NCBI RefSeq assembly: GCF_000020985.1
Contig: NC_011296.1
Span: 620,001-684,000, forward strand
Direction of reading: 5' to 3'
Length of the DNA: 64,000 nucleotides
DNA from: Thermodesulfovibrio yellowstonii DSM 11347
GTDB taxonomy: Bacteria; Nitrospirota; Thermodesulfovibrionia; Thermodesulfovibrionales; Thermodesulfovibrionaceae
The translations under genes and the position numbers were made by a program. Below, piece by piece: positions 28,417 through 37,783 of the stretch (the first letter of the stretch is position 1; each line of letters opens with the position of its first letter). The notes beneath the pieces were generated by a model that was not told the DNA's origin, did not search any database, and was given only the letters and a program-made list of their open reading frames with translations.

Positions 28417-31164
28417 ATGTCTCAGGATTACAAAGATACCCTTAACTTACCTCAGACAGGATTTCCTATGAAGGCAAATCTTGCTGAAAGGGAACCTGCT
28501 ATTTTGAAGTTCTGGAAAGAACACAGGGTATATGAAAATCTTGAGAACAAGAATAAATCTCTTGGTGGGAAATGCTTTATACTTCACGATGGACCGCCCT
28601 ATGCTAACGGACATATACATATTGGTCATGCTTTGAATAAAATTCTCAAAGATATAATTGTTAAATACCATTCAATGCTTGGTCAATACAGCCCCTTTGT
28701 TCCAGGCTGGGATTGTCATGGTCTTCCTATTGAGCTACAGGTAGATAAATCACTCGGTAAAGAAAAAGAAAATATTGATATTTTTAAGAAAAGACAACTC
28801 TGTAGAGAATATGCAGAAAAATTTATCAATATTCAAAGAGATGAGTTTATTCGTCTGGGAGTCTTTGGTTACTGGGATGAGCCATATATTACAATGTCTA
28901 ATGAATACGAAGCTACAATAGTAAAAGAATTTTTGAGTTTTGTTAAAAATGGTTATGTTTATCGTGGCAAAAAGCCTGTTTACTGGTGTCCTTCATGTGT
29001 AACAGCCTTAGCTGATGCAGAAGTTGAGTATGCTGATAAGGAATCTCCTTCAATATTTGTTGCCTTTGAAGTAATTGATAGAGATAGATTTTCTGTTAAA
29101 AATGAACCTTTATATATTGTTATATGGACAACAACTCCCTGGACATTACCTGCAAATTTAGCATTAGCTGTTCATCCAGATTTTGATTATGTCGGAGTTA
29201 AAAGTTCAAAGGGAATACTTGTAATAGTTAAGGAAGCAATTAAAAACTTAAAAGACAAAATTGATATTGATGAAACACCATTGTTTGAGATCAAAGGTTC
29301 AAAACTTGAAGGCATAAAAGCTAAACATCCATTTATTGACAGAGTATCAAAAGTCGTGGTTGCTGATTTTGTTGAAACAGGTGAAGGTACAGGAGTAGTC
29401 CATATAGCACCTGGACATGGAGATGAAGACTATGAGGTTGGATTAAAATATGGTTTTGATATTTATGCACCTGTTGATGATAAAGGCAGATTTACAGAGG
29501 ATGTTCCTTATTTTGCGGGAGAAAATGTTTTTAAAGCAAATAAAGCAATAATAGAGCATATGAAAGAAAATGGCTCATTAATCTGGGAAGGGAAAATTAC
29601 CCATTCTTATCCGCATTGCTGGAGATGTAAAAAACCTATAATTTTCAGAGCAACAACTCAGTGGTTTATTTCAATGAGTCATAAAGACCTTCGCCATCGT
29701 GCTCTTCAGGAAATAGATAAAGTAAGATGGATTCCTTCATGGGGGAGAGAGAGAATTTACTCAATGGTGGAGAGAAGACCTGATTGGTGTCTCTCCCGTC
29801 AGAGAGCATGGGGAGTGCCGATTACTTTATTTGTTTGTAAAAAATGTGGAAGTATAATTAAAGAGGAAGAACTTTTTGATAAAATATATGCTTTTGTTGA
29901 AAAAGAAGGTTCTGATGTATGGTTTAAACTAAATCTTCATGATTTACTTCCTGATTACTCATGCCCAGAGTGTGGTTCAAGGGATTTTGATAAAGAAAAA
30001 GATATTCTTGATGTATGGTTTGATTCAGGGGTAAGCCATGCAGCAGTTCTTGAGAGAGACCCGAGACTTAGTTGGCCTGCTGACATGTATCTTGAAGGAA
30101 GTGATCAGCACAGGGGATGGTTTCAAAGTTCTTTAATAGCTTCTCTTGGTAATAAAGGAAAAGCTCCCTACAAAATTGTTCTTACTCATGGATTTACAGT
30201 TGATGGGCAAGGAAGAAAAATGTCAAAATCTCTTGGGAATGTAATATCTCCACAGGAAATTATAAAATCCAACGGAGCTGATATTGTAAGACTTTGGGTT
30301 TCAGCAGAAGATTACAGAGATGATATAAAGCTTTCACAGGAAATTTTGCAAAGGCTTACAGAGGCTTATAGAAAGATAAGAAATACTTTAAGATATCTGC
30401 TTGGTAATATTTATGATTATGATGCTAAAGACTACACAGACCAACTTCTGGAGATAGACAGATGGGCAATGATGCGACTTCAAAAATTAATTGGGAAAGT
30501 AAGGCTTGCATATGAAAATTTTGAATTTCATCAAGTCTTTCATGCGATATATAACTTTTGCGTTACTGACATGAGTGCCTTTTATCTTGATATTTTAAAA
30601 GACAGACTTTATACATTTAAATCTGACTCACCAGAAAGAAGAGCAGCACAATGGGTTTTATATAATATTGCTGATTCTTTAATTAAGTTAATCGCTCCAA
30701 TTCTTTCATTTACAGCAGAGGAGGCATGGCAACATCTTCCATTTAAGAAAACTGAAAGCGTATTCTTAGATAGGATGCCAGAGATAGAAGAAAGTTTTAT
30801 AGATGAAGAACTACAGTTAAAATGGGAAAAATTGATTGAGATAAGGGATGAAGTTAATAAAGCTCTTGAGATTAAAAGGCAGGAAAAATTCATAGGAAAC
30901 TCCCTTGAAGCAAAAGTAATACTTTCCGTTAATCCGGAATTGAAGAAATTTTTAAGCCCCTATTATGATTTCCTACCAACGCTTTTTATTGTTTCTCAGG
31001 TAAAATTGAGTGATTTAGAATCTAAGGATACTGAATTTACTGTTACTATAGATAAAGCTGAAGGGCAGAAATGTCAAAGATGTTGGAATTACTCTCCAAT
31101 GGTTGGAAAACTTGAAATTCCTGATTTATGCCCGCGATGTTATCATGTCATTAAAGCTTTATAA
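28417..31164 (+). CDS. ileS: Isoleucyl-tRNA synthetase
   Basis: The 915-residue class I synthetase has PYANGHIHIGHA (HIGH motif) near 57-68, a CP1 editing domain with TTTPWTLPANLAL, DVWFDSGVSH, and GRKMSKSLGN (KMSKS) near 605. A C-terminal zinc knuckle CQRCW...CPRC closes the protein, as in bacterial-type IleRS. It opens a long plus-strand run. The next gene, lspA, overlaps its 3' end by about 20 nt. Confidence 0.97.
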   Translation: MSQDYKDTLNLPQTGFPMKANLAEREPAILKFWKEHRVYENLENKNKSLGGKCFILHDGPPYANGHIHIGHALNKILKDIIVKYHSMLGQYSPFVPGWDCHGLPIELQVDKSLGKEKENIDIFKKRQLCREYAEKFINIQRDEFIRLGVFGYWDEPYITMSNEYEATIVKEFLSFVKNGYVYRGKKPVYWCPSCVTALADAEVEYADKESPSIFVAFEVIDRDRFSVKNEPLYIVIWTTTPWTLPANLALAVHPDFDYVGVKSSKGILVIVKEAIKNLKDKIDIDETPLFEIKGSKLEGIKAKHPFIDRVSKVVVADFVETGEGTGVVHIAPGHGDEDYEVGLKYGFDIYAPVDDKGRFTEDVPYFAGENVFKANKAIIEHMKENGSLIWEGKITHSYPHCWRCKKPIIFRATTQWFISMSHKDLRHRALQEIDKVRWIPSWGRERIYSMVERRPDWCLSRQRAWGVPITLFVCKKCGSIIKEEELFDKIYAFVEKEGSDVWFKLNLHDLLPDYSCPECGSRDFDKEKDILDVWFDSGVSHAAVLERDPRLSWPADMYLEGSDQHRGWFQSSLIASLGNKGKAPYKIVLTHGFTVDGQGRKMSKSLGNVISPQEIIKSNGADIVRLWVSAEDYRDDIKLSQEILQRLTEAYRKIRNTLRYLLGNIYDYDAKDYTDQLLEIDRWAMMRLQKLIGKVRLAYENFEFHQVFHAIYNFCVTDMSAFYLDILKDRLYTFKSDSPERRAAQWVLYNIADSLIKLIAPILSFTAEEAWQHLPFKKTESVFLDRMPEIEESFIDEELQLKWEKLIEIRDEVNKALEIKRQEKFIGNSLEAKVILSVNPELKKFLSPYYDFLPTLFIVSQVKLSDLESKDTEFTVTIDKAEGQKCQRCWNYSPMVGKLEIPDLCPRCYHVIKAL

Positions 31165-31588
31165 AACTTCTATATCAATTTTTCTAATTCTTTTGATTGA
31201 CCAGATTACAAAATATCTTGCTATTAAATTTCTATCTCCTGATGGAATAGTGAAGCTATTACCTTTTTTAAATTTAGTTTATGTTGAAAATACAGGCACT
31301 GCTTTTGGAATGTTTAAATTTCTCGGTTCAGGATTTTTTATAATTATAGCTTTAGTAGTTACAGGGTTTCTTGTTTATATGTATTTCAAAGACACTCAAA
31401 ACTGGTTTATTTATTCTCTTATAATTGCAGGAGCATTAGGGAATATCATTGATAGGCTGATTTATGGGTATGTTATAGATTTTATAGACCTTCATCTGAA
31501 AAATCTTCACTGGCCAGCCTTTAATGTAGCTGATTCAGCTATAAGTATAGGAATTGTTCTTTTTGTCTATAAGAACTTAAAAAAATGA
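31145..31588 (+). CDS. lspA: Lipoprotein signal peptidase II
   Basis: The 147-residue membrane aspartic protease removes signal peptides from prolipoproteins. Motifs are LIDQITKY near the N-terminus, NTGTAFGMF, the first catalytic Asp in ALGNIIDRL, and the second in AFNVADSAISIG. Four hydrophobic segments fit LspA. I place the start at ATG 31145, giving MSLKLYKTSIS before the first membrane helix; an upstream ATG at 31103 would add 14 residues inside ileS. It overlaps ileS and tsaE, indicating coupling. Confidence 0.93.
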   Translation: MSLKLYKTSISIFLILLIDQITKYLAIKFLSPDGIVKLLPFLNLVYVENTGTAFGMFKFLGSGFFIIIALVVTGFLVYMYFKDTQNWFIYSLIIAGALGNIIDRLIYGYVIDFIDLHLKNLHWPAFNVADSAISIGIVLFVYKNLKK

Positions 31589-31992
31589 AAATTTTTACTT
31601 ACTCTGAAAAGGAAACAAAAATTTTAGGAAAAATGATAGGAAGTTTTGTGCAAAAACAAGGAATTAATGTTATAGCTCTTTACGGAGAGATGGGAACAGG
31701 GAAAACTGTTTTGACAAAAGGAATTGCTTCAGCATTTGGCATAGAGGAGAAAGATATAGCAAGCTCAAGTTTTGTAATAGTATCTCATTATCCAGAAGCT
31801 AATTTTTATCATATTGACCTTTACAGGCTTGATAATGTAAAAGAAGAAGATATTGATTTATGGGAGTATTTTGAACTCGGCACGTGCGTTATAGAATGGG
31901 CTCAAAGCATTAATGAGTTGCCTGAAAATGCATTAAAGATTACAATAGATTTAGTTGATGAAACAACAAGAGTTTTTGAGATGGAGATTTAA
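31585..31992 (+). CDS. tsaE: TsaE ATPase for tRNA threonylcarbamoyladenosine synthesis
   Basis: The 135-residue protein has a P-loop GEMGTGKT at 34-41, where the family usually reads GDLGAGKT, then SSSFVIVSHYP and FYHIDLYRL, and a C-terminal CVIEWAQ. TsaE works with TsaB and TsaD to make t6A37 in tRNAs. Its ATG overlaps the lspA stop (ATGA). Confidence 0.93.
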   Translation: MKIFTYSEKETKILGKMIGSFVQKQGINVIALYGEMGTGKTVLTKGIASAFGIEEKDIASSSFVIVSHYPEANFYHIDLYRLDNVKEEDIDLWEYFELGTCVIEWAQSINELPENALKITIDLVDETTRVFEMEI

Positions 31993-32844
31993 ATGTTTAA
32001 GAAACTCTCAATTCTTTATAAGGAAAATGACAATTCAGCTCTGGAAACAGCCATTAAAGTTCAGGATTGGCTGAAAAATAAAGGCACTGAATGCATAGTT
32101 TTTCACTCTGTAGGAATCTTTTCCAGTTTTAATCATTCTGAAATAATGGCAATCCAAAATTCTGATGCGGTAGTAGTTCTTGGAGGAGATGGGACCATGT
32201 TATCTGCCTCCAGACTCATTGGTGGAAAAAAAATTCCAATAATCGGAATAAACATGGGAAAGCTTGGATTTATCACAGAGATTCCAAAAAGTGATTTATT
32301 TGATAGCTTAGAACAAATATTTTCAGGTCATTATGAAATAGAAGAAAGAAGCATGATAAATGCTCAGATTTTCAGAGATGAACAGGTAATAAATGAATAT
32401 CTTGGACTTAATGACCTTGTAATCGGGAAAGGTATAATGGCAAAGATTTCAGATTTTGGTTTAATTATAAACGATGTTTATGTATCAACAATAAAGGCTG
32501 ATGGTATAATAGTATCTACGCCAACTGGTTCAACAGCTTACAATCTTTCAGCAGGAGGACCTATATTGTATCCAACATTAAAGGGATTAGTATTTACAAC
32601 GATATGTCCTCATACTCTCAGTGTCAGGCCTTTGGTTCTCCCTGACCATTTTACAATTGATATAATTATATCATCACATGTCAGAGATATATTTTTGACA
32701 ATAGATGGGCAAATCGGACTTCCTTTACAGAAAAATGATAGGGTTAGATGTAGAATAGCTAATGAAAAAACCTATCTTATCGCACCTTTAGGTAGAGATT
32801 ATTTCAGAGTTCTAAGAGAGAAGCTAAGATGGGGAGAGAGATAA
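31993..32844 (+). CDS. nadK: NAD kinase
   Basis: The 283-residue enzyme phosphorylates NAD to NADP. It has the GGDGT motif at 64-68 and the NE/D-type block LNDLVIGKG, followed by DGIIVSTPTGSTAYNLSAGGP. The start immediately follows the tsaE stop, and its end overlaps the uracil-DNA glycosylase gene by 16 nt. Confidence 0.95.
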   Translation: MFKKLSILYKENDNSALETAIKVQDWLKNKGTECIVFHSVGIFSSFNHSEIMAIQNSDAVVVLGGDGTMLSASRLIGGKKIPIIGINMGKLGFITEIPKSDLFDSLEQIFSGHYEIEERSMINAQIFRDEQVINEYLGLNDLVIGKGIMAKISDFGLIINDVYVSTIKADGIIVSTPTGSTAYNLSAGGPILYPTLKGLVFTTICPHTLSVRPLVLPDHFTIDIIISSHVRDIFLTIDGQIGLPLQKNDRVRCRIANEKTYLIAPLGRDYFRVLREKLRWGER

Positions 32845-33542
32845 ATAATATAGTTGAGATTCTGAATTTTTATAAAACTCTTGGATTTAATGAGTTGCCT
32901 CAGGGGTTTATTCAGTCATTATTTGGGCAAAACTGTGTATCTGCTTCACCTTTGCATTATAATGAGTCCTCTAAAAACGTGAAGTCACTTATGGAGATTT
33001 TGAATGAAGAAATTAAGAAATGTAAAAAATGTCCATTGAGTAACTCAAGAAAAAATCCTGTATGCGGAGAAGGTAATATTAATGCAAAACTTATGTTTGT
33101 TGGTGAAGCCCCAGGGGTTGATGAGGATTTACAAGGAAGACCTTTTGTTGGTGAAGCAGGGAAACTTTTAACAAGCCTTATAGAGAAGATGGGTTTTAAG
33201 AGAGAAGATGTTTATATAACTAATACTGTTAAATGTCATCCTCCAATGAATAGAGATCCTTTTGAAAGTGAAATATCTACATGCTTTGATTATCTAAAAA
33301 GAGAGATAGAGATAATATCTCCTCAAGTTATTATCAGTCTTGGTAAAGTGGCAACCTATACATTAATGGGCATGAATGGGAAGCTTAAAGATTTACATAT
33401 ATCTAAACTACGAGGCAAGGTATTCCCCTACAATCAAATTCCTGTTATTCCTACATTTCATCCAGCTTATTTGCTTAGAAACAAAAAAGATAAATGGCTT
33501 ACATGGGAAGATGCGCAGGAAGCTTTAAGGAGGCTTAGATGA
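32829..33542 (+). CDS. Type 4/5-like Fe-S uracil-DNA glycosylase
   Basis: The 237-residue protein belongs to the Fe-S uracil-DNA glycosylases (family 4). After a variable N-terminus of about 50 residues it has CKKCPLSNSRKNPVCGEG, the active-site block GEAPGVDEDLQGRPFVGEAG, TNTVKCHPPMNRDP, and TFHPAYLLRN. The Cys positions fit the cluster ligands. It excises uracil from deaminated cytosine, a frequent lesion at high temperature, which fits a thermophile. It is coupled to nadK and to the HIT gene by overlaps. Confidence 0.92.
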   Translation: MGREINNIVEILNFYKTLGFNELPQGFIQSLFGQNCVSASPLHYNESSKNVKSLMEILNEEIKKCKKCPLSNSRKNPVCGEGNINAKLMFVGEAPGVDEDLQGRPFVGEAGKLLTSLIEKMGFKREDVYITNTVKCHPPMNRDPFESEISTCFDYLKREIEIISPQVIISLGKVATYTLMGMNGKLKDLHISKLRGKVFPYNQIPVIPTFHPAYLLRNKKDKWLTWEDAQEALRRLR

Positions 33543-34024
33543 AGGTTCTATGGGCGCCATGGAGAATTGAATACATATTGGGGCATAAAGAAAAAGGATG
33601 TATATTCTGTGACAAACCAAAAGAAGACAAAGACAGGGATAATTTAATTCTTTACAGAGGCAAACTTTCCTTTATTATTATGAATAAATATCCTTACAGT
33701 TCAGGACATCTTATGGTTGTTCCTTACAGACATGTGCATAGCCTTGAAGAACTAAAAGTAGAAGAACTTACAGAATGTATGGTTCTTACTGTTAAATGCT
33801 TGAAATGTTTGAAAAAGGTGCTTCATCCAGATGGATTTAATATAGGACTTAATATAGGAGTGGTTGCTTCTGCAAGTATTGATGAACATCTTCACTGGCA
33901 CATTGTACCAAGATGGGCAGGAGATGTGGGATTTATGACCATACTTGAGGATGTGCGAGTAGTTCCAGAGCATATCCTTGTAACTTATGATAAACTCTAT
34001 CCATGTTTTAAGGGGGAAGGATAA
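33539..34024 (+). CDS. HIT-family nucleotide hydrolase/phosphorylase
   Basis: The 161-residue protein has the histidine triad EHLHWHIVPRW with three His in H-x-H-x-H. CIFCDKP at the N-terminus may bind zinc. Such proteins act on AP4A or other nucleoside phosphoramidates or phosphates; the substrate is not set by sequence. The start is GGAGG-preceded and overlaps the glycosylase stop by 4 nt; its stop overlaps the gmhA ATG by one base. Confidence 0.9.
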   Translation: MKVLWAPWRIEYILGHKEKGCIFCDKPKEDKDRDNLILYRGKLSFIIMNKYPYSSGHLMVVPYRHVHSLEELKVEELTECMVLTVKCLKCLKKVLHPDGFNIGLNIGVVASASIDEHLHWHIVPRWAGDVGFMTILEDVRVVPEHILVTYDKLYPCFKGEG

Positions 34025-34629
34025 TGGAAATAGAAGACAAAATAAGGAAAGCTTATGAAGAATCAGTCAGGGTTAAAGAGCAATTTTTTAGAGAAAATAT
34101 TAGTTTAATTAAAGAAGTTGCTGAGATTATTGCAAAGTCTCTTAATGAAGGTGGTAAAATTTTGATTTTTGGAAATGGCGGTAGTGCTACAGATGCATCT
34201 CATATAGCAGCAGAGTTTGTTAATAGATTTAAAAGAGAAAGACCTGGATTGCCTGCAATTGCTTTAAATACAGATATGGCTGTGCTTACAGCAATAGCAA
34301 ATGATTATGACTATTCTGAGATTTTTGCAAAGCAGGTTAAAGCATTGGGAGAATCTGGAGATATTGTAATCGGAATTAGCACATCTGGTTCATCAAGAAA
34401 TGTTATTAAGGCAATTGAGGTAGCTAAAAAAAGAGGGCTTAAATCTATAGCATTTACCAGTAAAAAGGGTGAAAAATTAATTTCAAAAGTTGACTATGCA
34501 TTTGCAGTTCCATCAGAGGATACTCCAAGAATTCAGGAAACTCATATTACACTTGGACATATTTTATGTGAACTTGTGGAAGATATACTATTTGAGATTC
34601 CAGCAGCTAAAAAGAAACTCAAACAATGA
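34024..34629 (+). CDS. gmhA: Phosphoheptose isomerase (SIS domain)
   Basis: The 201-residue sugar isomerase converts sedoheptulose 7-phosphate to D-glycero-D-manno-heptose 7-phosphate for LPS core. Motifs are [18 protein letters not shown] and [15 protein letters not shown], then [19 protein letters not shown] with the catalytic Glu/His. This implies a Gram-negative outer membrane. Other heptose genes are not in the window. Confidence 0.92.
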
Positions 34630-35096
34630 CAGTTATAGGCATTGACCCAGGTAGCAGACATTTTGGATATGGAATTGTAGATGCTAAACAGATGAAATTA
34701 ATCCATGCTAATACGATTAATCTTTCCCATGATATCAGTCTGCCTTATAGACTCAAATCTATTTATGAAATTCTTTTGAGCATGGTTGAAAAGTATTCTC
34801 CTGATGAAATGGCAGTAGAAAAAATATTTGTTGGCAAAAAGATTACTTCTTCATTTGTTCTTGGATATGCAAGAGCAATAGCTTTTTTAGTGGCAGCTCA
34901 AAAAGAGATTCCTGTTTATGAATATAGTTCTACTGAAATAAAAAAAGCACTAACAGGCTATGGAAGAGCGCATAAGGTTCAAGTTAAAAGCATGGTTTAT
35001 AATTTTTTACATATTGATAAAAAGATTTCCTATGACTGTGCAGACGCTTTAGCTGTTGCTATATGCCATATCAATTCAAAGACAAATTTTATGTAA
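34626..35096 (+). CDS. ruvC: Holliday junction resolvase RuvC
   Basis: The 156-residue endonuclease has four acidic active-site positions: [15 protein letters not shown] (D6), [11 protein letters not shown] (Glu), and [12 protein letters not shown] (two Asp). It resolves Holliday junctions with RuvAB, which are not in the window. It overlaps gmhA by 4 nt. Its length is slightly shorter than the 170 usual but no motif is lost. Confidence 0.95.
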
Positions 35097-35175
35097 AGAG
35101 AAATTAATTTTCGGATATAGATACAGATTCCCCTTTAAGCTTGACTTTAAGTTCAATAGGTGGGTATCATTTTTT

Positions 35176-36090
35176 ATGGATAATGTTGCATTTATATATG
35201 ATGATATATTTTTAAAACATGAAACACCAGAAGGTCATCCTGAGTCAAAGGAAAGGCTAATAGCCATTGTAAACCACCTTAAAAATAAAGAAATCTGGAG
35301 AAAACTTCTGCATATTAAGCCAAGAAAGGCAACAGAAAAAGAATTGGCACTGGTCCATGAGCCTCATTATATTGATAAAATTAAAAATTCTCCTGCTGGA
35401 TATATAGAGCCAGATACATATCTTAGTGAACATTCTTATGAGGTAGCATGTTATGCTGTAGGTGCTGTTCTTCAAGCAGTGGATGGAGTTTTAAATAAAG
35501 ATTTTGATGGAGTTTTCTGCGCAGTTAGACCTCCTGGACATCATGCTGAAATAGACAGTGCTATGGGATTTTGTATTTTTAATAATATTGCTGTTGGTGC
35601 TGCCTATGCAAAAACAAAGGGATTTAAAAAGATTTTTATCGTTGACATTGATGTGCATCACGGAAATGGAACTCAACATATATTTGAGGATGATTGTTCT
35701 GTTTTTTATTTTAGCTCTCATCAATTCCCATTTTATCCAGGGACGGGTAGAGAACTTGAAATGGGAAGAGGTGCAGGAGAAGGATGTACATATAATGTTC
35801 CATTAAGGTCAGGTTCAGGCACAAAGGAATATTTGACAGTTTTTCAGGATATAATGCCTCAGAAAATAAGAGAAGTTAAACCAGAACTTATTCTTGTATC
35901 AGCAGGATATGATATGCATAAAGATGACCCCATGAGTTACATAAATGTGACAACAGAGGGGGTAAGAAGCATTATAAGAAGCATTCTCAAGTCTTCCTAT
36001 GCTCCTAAGATATTCGTTCTTGAAGGCGGATACAATGCTCAGGTTTTAGCTGAATGCGTTGGAGTAACTCTTGAAGAAATGCTGAGTTAA
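35176..36090 (+). CDS. Histone deacetylase-like (AcuC/HDAC superfamily) amidohydrolase
   Basis: The 304-residue protein has the arginase-fold HDAC motifs: CAVRPPGHHAE near 115-126, IVDIDVHHGNGTQ near 157-169 with the zinc Asp/His, and SAGYDMHKDDP near 240-250. Bacterial members deacetylate acetylpolyamines, AcuC targets or unknown amides. I use ATG 35176 (MDNVAFIYDD), because upstream sequence to 35056 overlaps ruvC and lacks similarity. It converges with the DUF296 gene with a 4-bp overlap. Together with the Sir2 gene at 59117-59887 the cell has two classes of deacylase. Confidence 0.9.
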   Translation: MDNVAFIYDDIFLKHETPEGHPESKERLIAIVNHLKNKEIWRKLLHIKPRKATEKELALVHEPHYIDKIKNSPAGYIEPDTYLSEHSYEVACYAVGAVLQAVDGVLNKDFDGVFCAVRPPGHHAEIDSAMGFCIFNNIAVGAAYAKTKGFKKIFIVDIDVHHGNGTQHIFEDDCSVFYFSSHQFPFYPGTGRELEMGRGAGEGCTYNVPLRSGSGTKEYLTVFQDIMPQKIREVKPELILVSAGYDMHKDDPMSYINVTTEGVRSIIRSILKSSYAPKIFVLEGGYNAQVLAECVGVTLEEMLS

Positions 36091-36509
36091 CTTTTCCATA
36101 AAAATAATCCTGTTTCCTCGTCAAATCCTCTTTCAAAATAATTACCTTCAAATTCTATTATCTCAAACTCAAAAGCAAAAACTTCCGCTTCATAGAGATG
36201 TCCACCAATGCATGAGAAATCCTTTTTTGACAGAACAATATGAATATGTGGGAAAGCTTCTCCATCTTTCAGTGAAATATTCCCTTTTAGAGATAGTATC
36301 TCCATAGGTTCATTAAAATCATGAGAAATATATTTTTTTTCACTCTGGTCGTAATACCCAATTTTAACTCTTGTTACAGCACCTATTCCGTTTACCAATC
36401 CAGCTTTTATAGAATTTTCTTTTAAAAACTTATTGAGTCCAGAGATGATTTCTTCTCCTTTAAAAAGTCTACCCTGAAAAACTTTTTTTACATTGAAATT
36501 TTTAATCAT
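36087..36509 (-). CDS. PPC/DUF296-domain protein
   Basis: The 140-residue protein has the PPC (plants and prokaryotes conserved) fold. It contains [18 protein letters not shown], then [21 protein letters not shown] and [17 protein letters not shown]. These domains often have a metal site formed by three His near HIHIVLS and GGHL. Function is generally unknown; plant relatives bind AT-rich DNA. It overlaps the chemoreceptor stop by 4 nt. Confidence 0.87.
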   Translation of the reverse strand: MIKNFNVKKVFQGRLFKGEEIISGLNKFLKENSIKAGLVNGIGAVTRVKIGYYDQSEKKYISHDFNEPMEILSLKGNISLKDGEAFPHIHIVLSKKDFSCIGGHLYEAEVFAFEFEIIEFEGNYFERGFDEETGLFLWKS

Positions 36510-37738
36510 TTTTCTTCCTCCTTTTTAGCTTTATGAATACCTATTGCAATATTTAAATCTTTTCCAAGTTTTTTAATATCAGATGCAGTTTTGGCAGTTT
36601 GTTCTACAGTAATTGTGATTTCCTTTATTCCCTCTGCTATGCTTCCTATATCCTGTGTTATATGGTCTGTTACTGAAGACATCTCCTCTGTTGCAGATGC
36701 TATCTGCTGTATCATTGACTGAAGTTCTTGTGCTTTGCTCAATATCTGCCCAAGTATCTCTGCTGACTTGTTGCTTAGCTCAACTCCACTTGCCACTTTC
36801 TTCGTTGCATCTTCCATTGACCCCTCTGCTACATCTACCTCTGTCTGTATCCCTCTTATCATCTCCGCTATCTCATCTGTTGCCTTTGTTGTCCTCTCTG
36901 CTAATTTTCTTACTTCATCTGCAACTACTGCAAAGCCTCTTCCTTGCTCTCCTGCCCGAGCTGCTTCTATTGCTGCATTCAATGCAAGTAGATTTGTCTG
37001 GTCTGCTATGTCTTTGATCACTGTTACTATCTCTCCTATCTGACGAGAACGGTCTCCTAATACATTGATTACTTCTGAAAGTTTCCCTATTGCTCCTTCA
37101 ATTACTTTTATCTCTTGTGCTGTGTTCATTGTCATGTCTTTGCCTTCTTTTGCAACACTGGCTGTTGTTACACTTACTTCTGCTATGTTTGATGCATTCT
37201 TTGCTATGTCTACTACTGTCTGGCTCATTTCTTCTGCTGCAGAGGCTATCTGGCTTGCTCTTTCTGTCTGGGATTTGAGGTTTCTTGATATTTCTTCTGT
37301 TGTTGCTGAAAGTTCTTCAGAAGATGATGCAAGAGAGTCAGATATGAGTTTTGAGTCAGCAAAAAATTTTCTTCGTTTTAAAATAATTTCATGTAAAATT
37401 TGGGATGCCTCACCAAGTTCGTCTTTAGTATATACATTAATGTCTACTGTGAAATCTCCTTTATTCAGGGTATTAAGCACTGACTTAAGTTCTTTTGCTG
37501 ATTTTCTTATAGATTTTGAAATAGATAAGGCTATCGGAAATCCTGTTAATATCCCAAAGAAAGCAATAGAAGTAGTTATAATGGAGATTGTTCGGATTGT
37601 TTGAAAAGTGTCAGAATCTTTGAATGACTGAATTTGAATAAGAAGTAATACCATCAAAATTATAATAAATACAAGAGGAAAAATGAACATTCCAAATCCT
37701 ATGCTAAGTTTTTTACCAATGCTAAGATTTGTGAACAT
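36506..37738 (-). CDS. Methyl-accepting chemotaxis protein without periplasmic sensor domain
   Basis: The 410-residue receptor has two N-terminal membrane segments (about 10-34 and 47-70) joined by only about 12 residues, so there is almost no external ligand domain. A HAMP-like linker follows (70-125), then a long cytoplasmic coiled coil with the conserved hairpin tip [20 protein letters not shown] and [18 protein letters not shown]. Sensing may be by membrane state or within the cytoplasm. A GGAGGGG site precedes the ATG. Antisense ORFs here are shadows of its low-complexity composition. Confidence 0.93.
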   Translation of the reverse strand: MFTNLSIGKKLSIGFGMFIFPLVFIIILMVLLLIQIQSFKDSDTFQTIRTISIITTSIAFFGILTGFPIALSISKSIRKSAKELKSVLNTLNKGDFTVDINVYTKDELGEASQILHEIILKRRKFFADSKLISDSLASSSEELSATTEEISRNLKSQTERASQIASAAEEMSQTVVDIAKNASNIAEVSVTTASVAKEGKDMTMNTAQEIKVIEGAIGKLSEVINVLGDRSRQIGEIVTVIKDIADQTNLLALNAAIEAARAGEQGRGFAVVADEVRKLAERTTKATDEIAEMIRGIQTEVDVAEGSMEDATKKVASGVELSNKSAEILGQILSKAQELQSMIQQIASATEEMSSVTDHITQDIGSIAEGIKEITITVEQTAKTASDIKKLGKDLNIAIGIHKAKKEEEK

Positions 37739-37783
37739 ATATTCCCCTCCGTTGTCTATATATGTACAATTTGTATTTTAATT

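Noticed and set aside
36655-37604. Long Leu/Ser-rich open frames antisense to the chemoreceptor
   Set aside because: They mirror the biased codon pattern of the receptor's coiled coil and have no ribosome site or family similarity.
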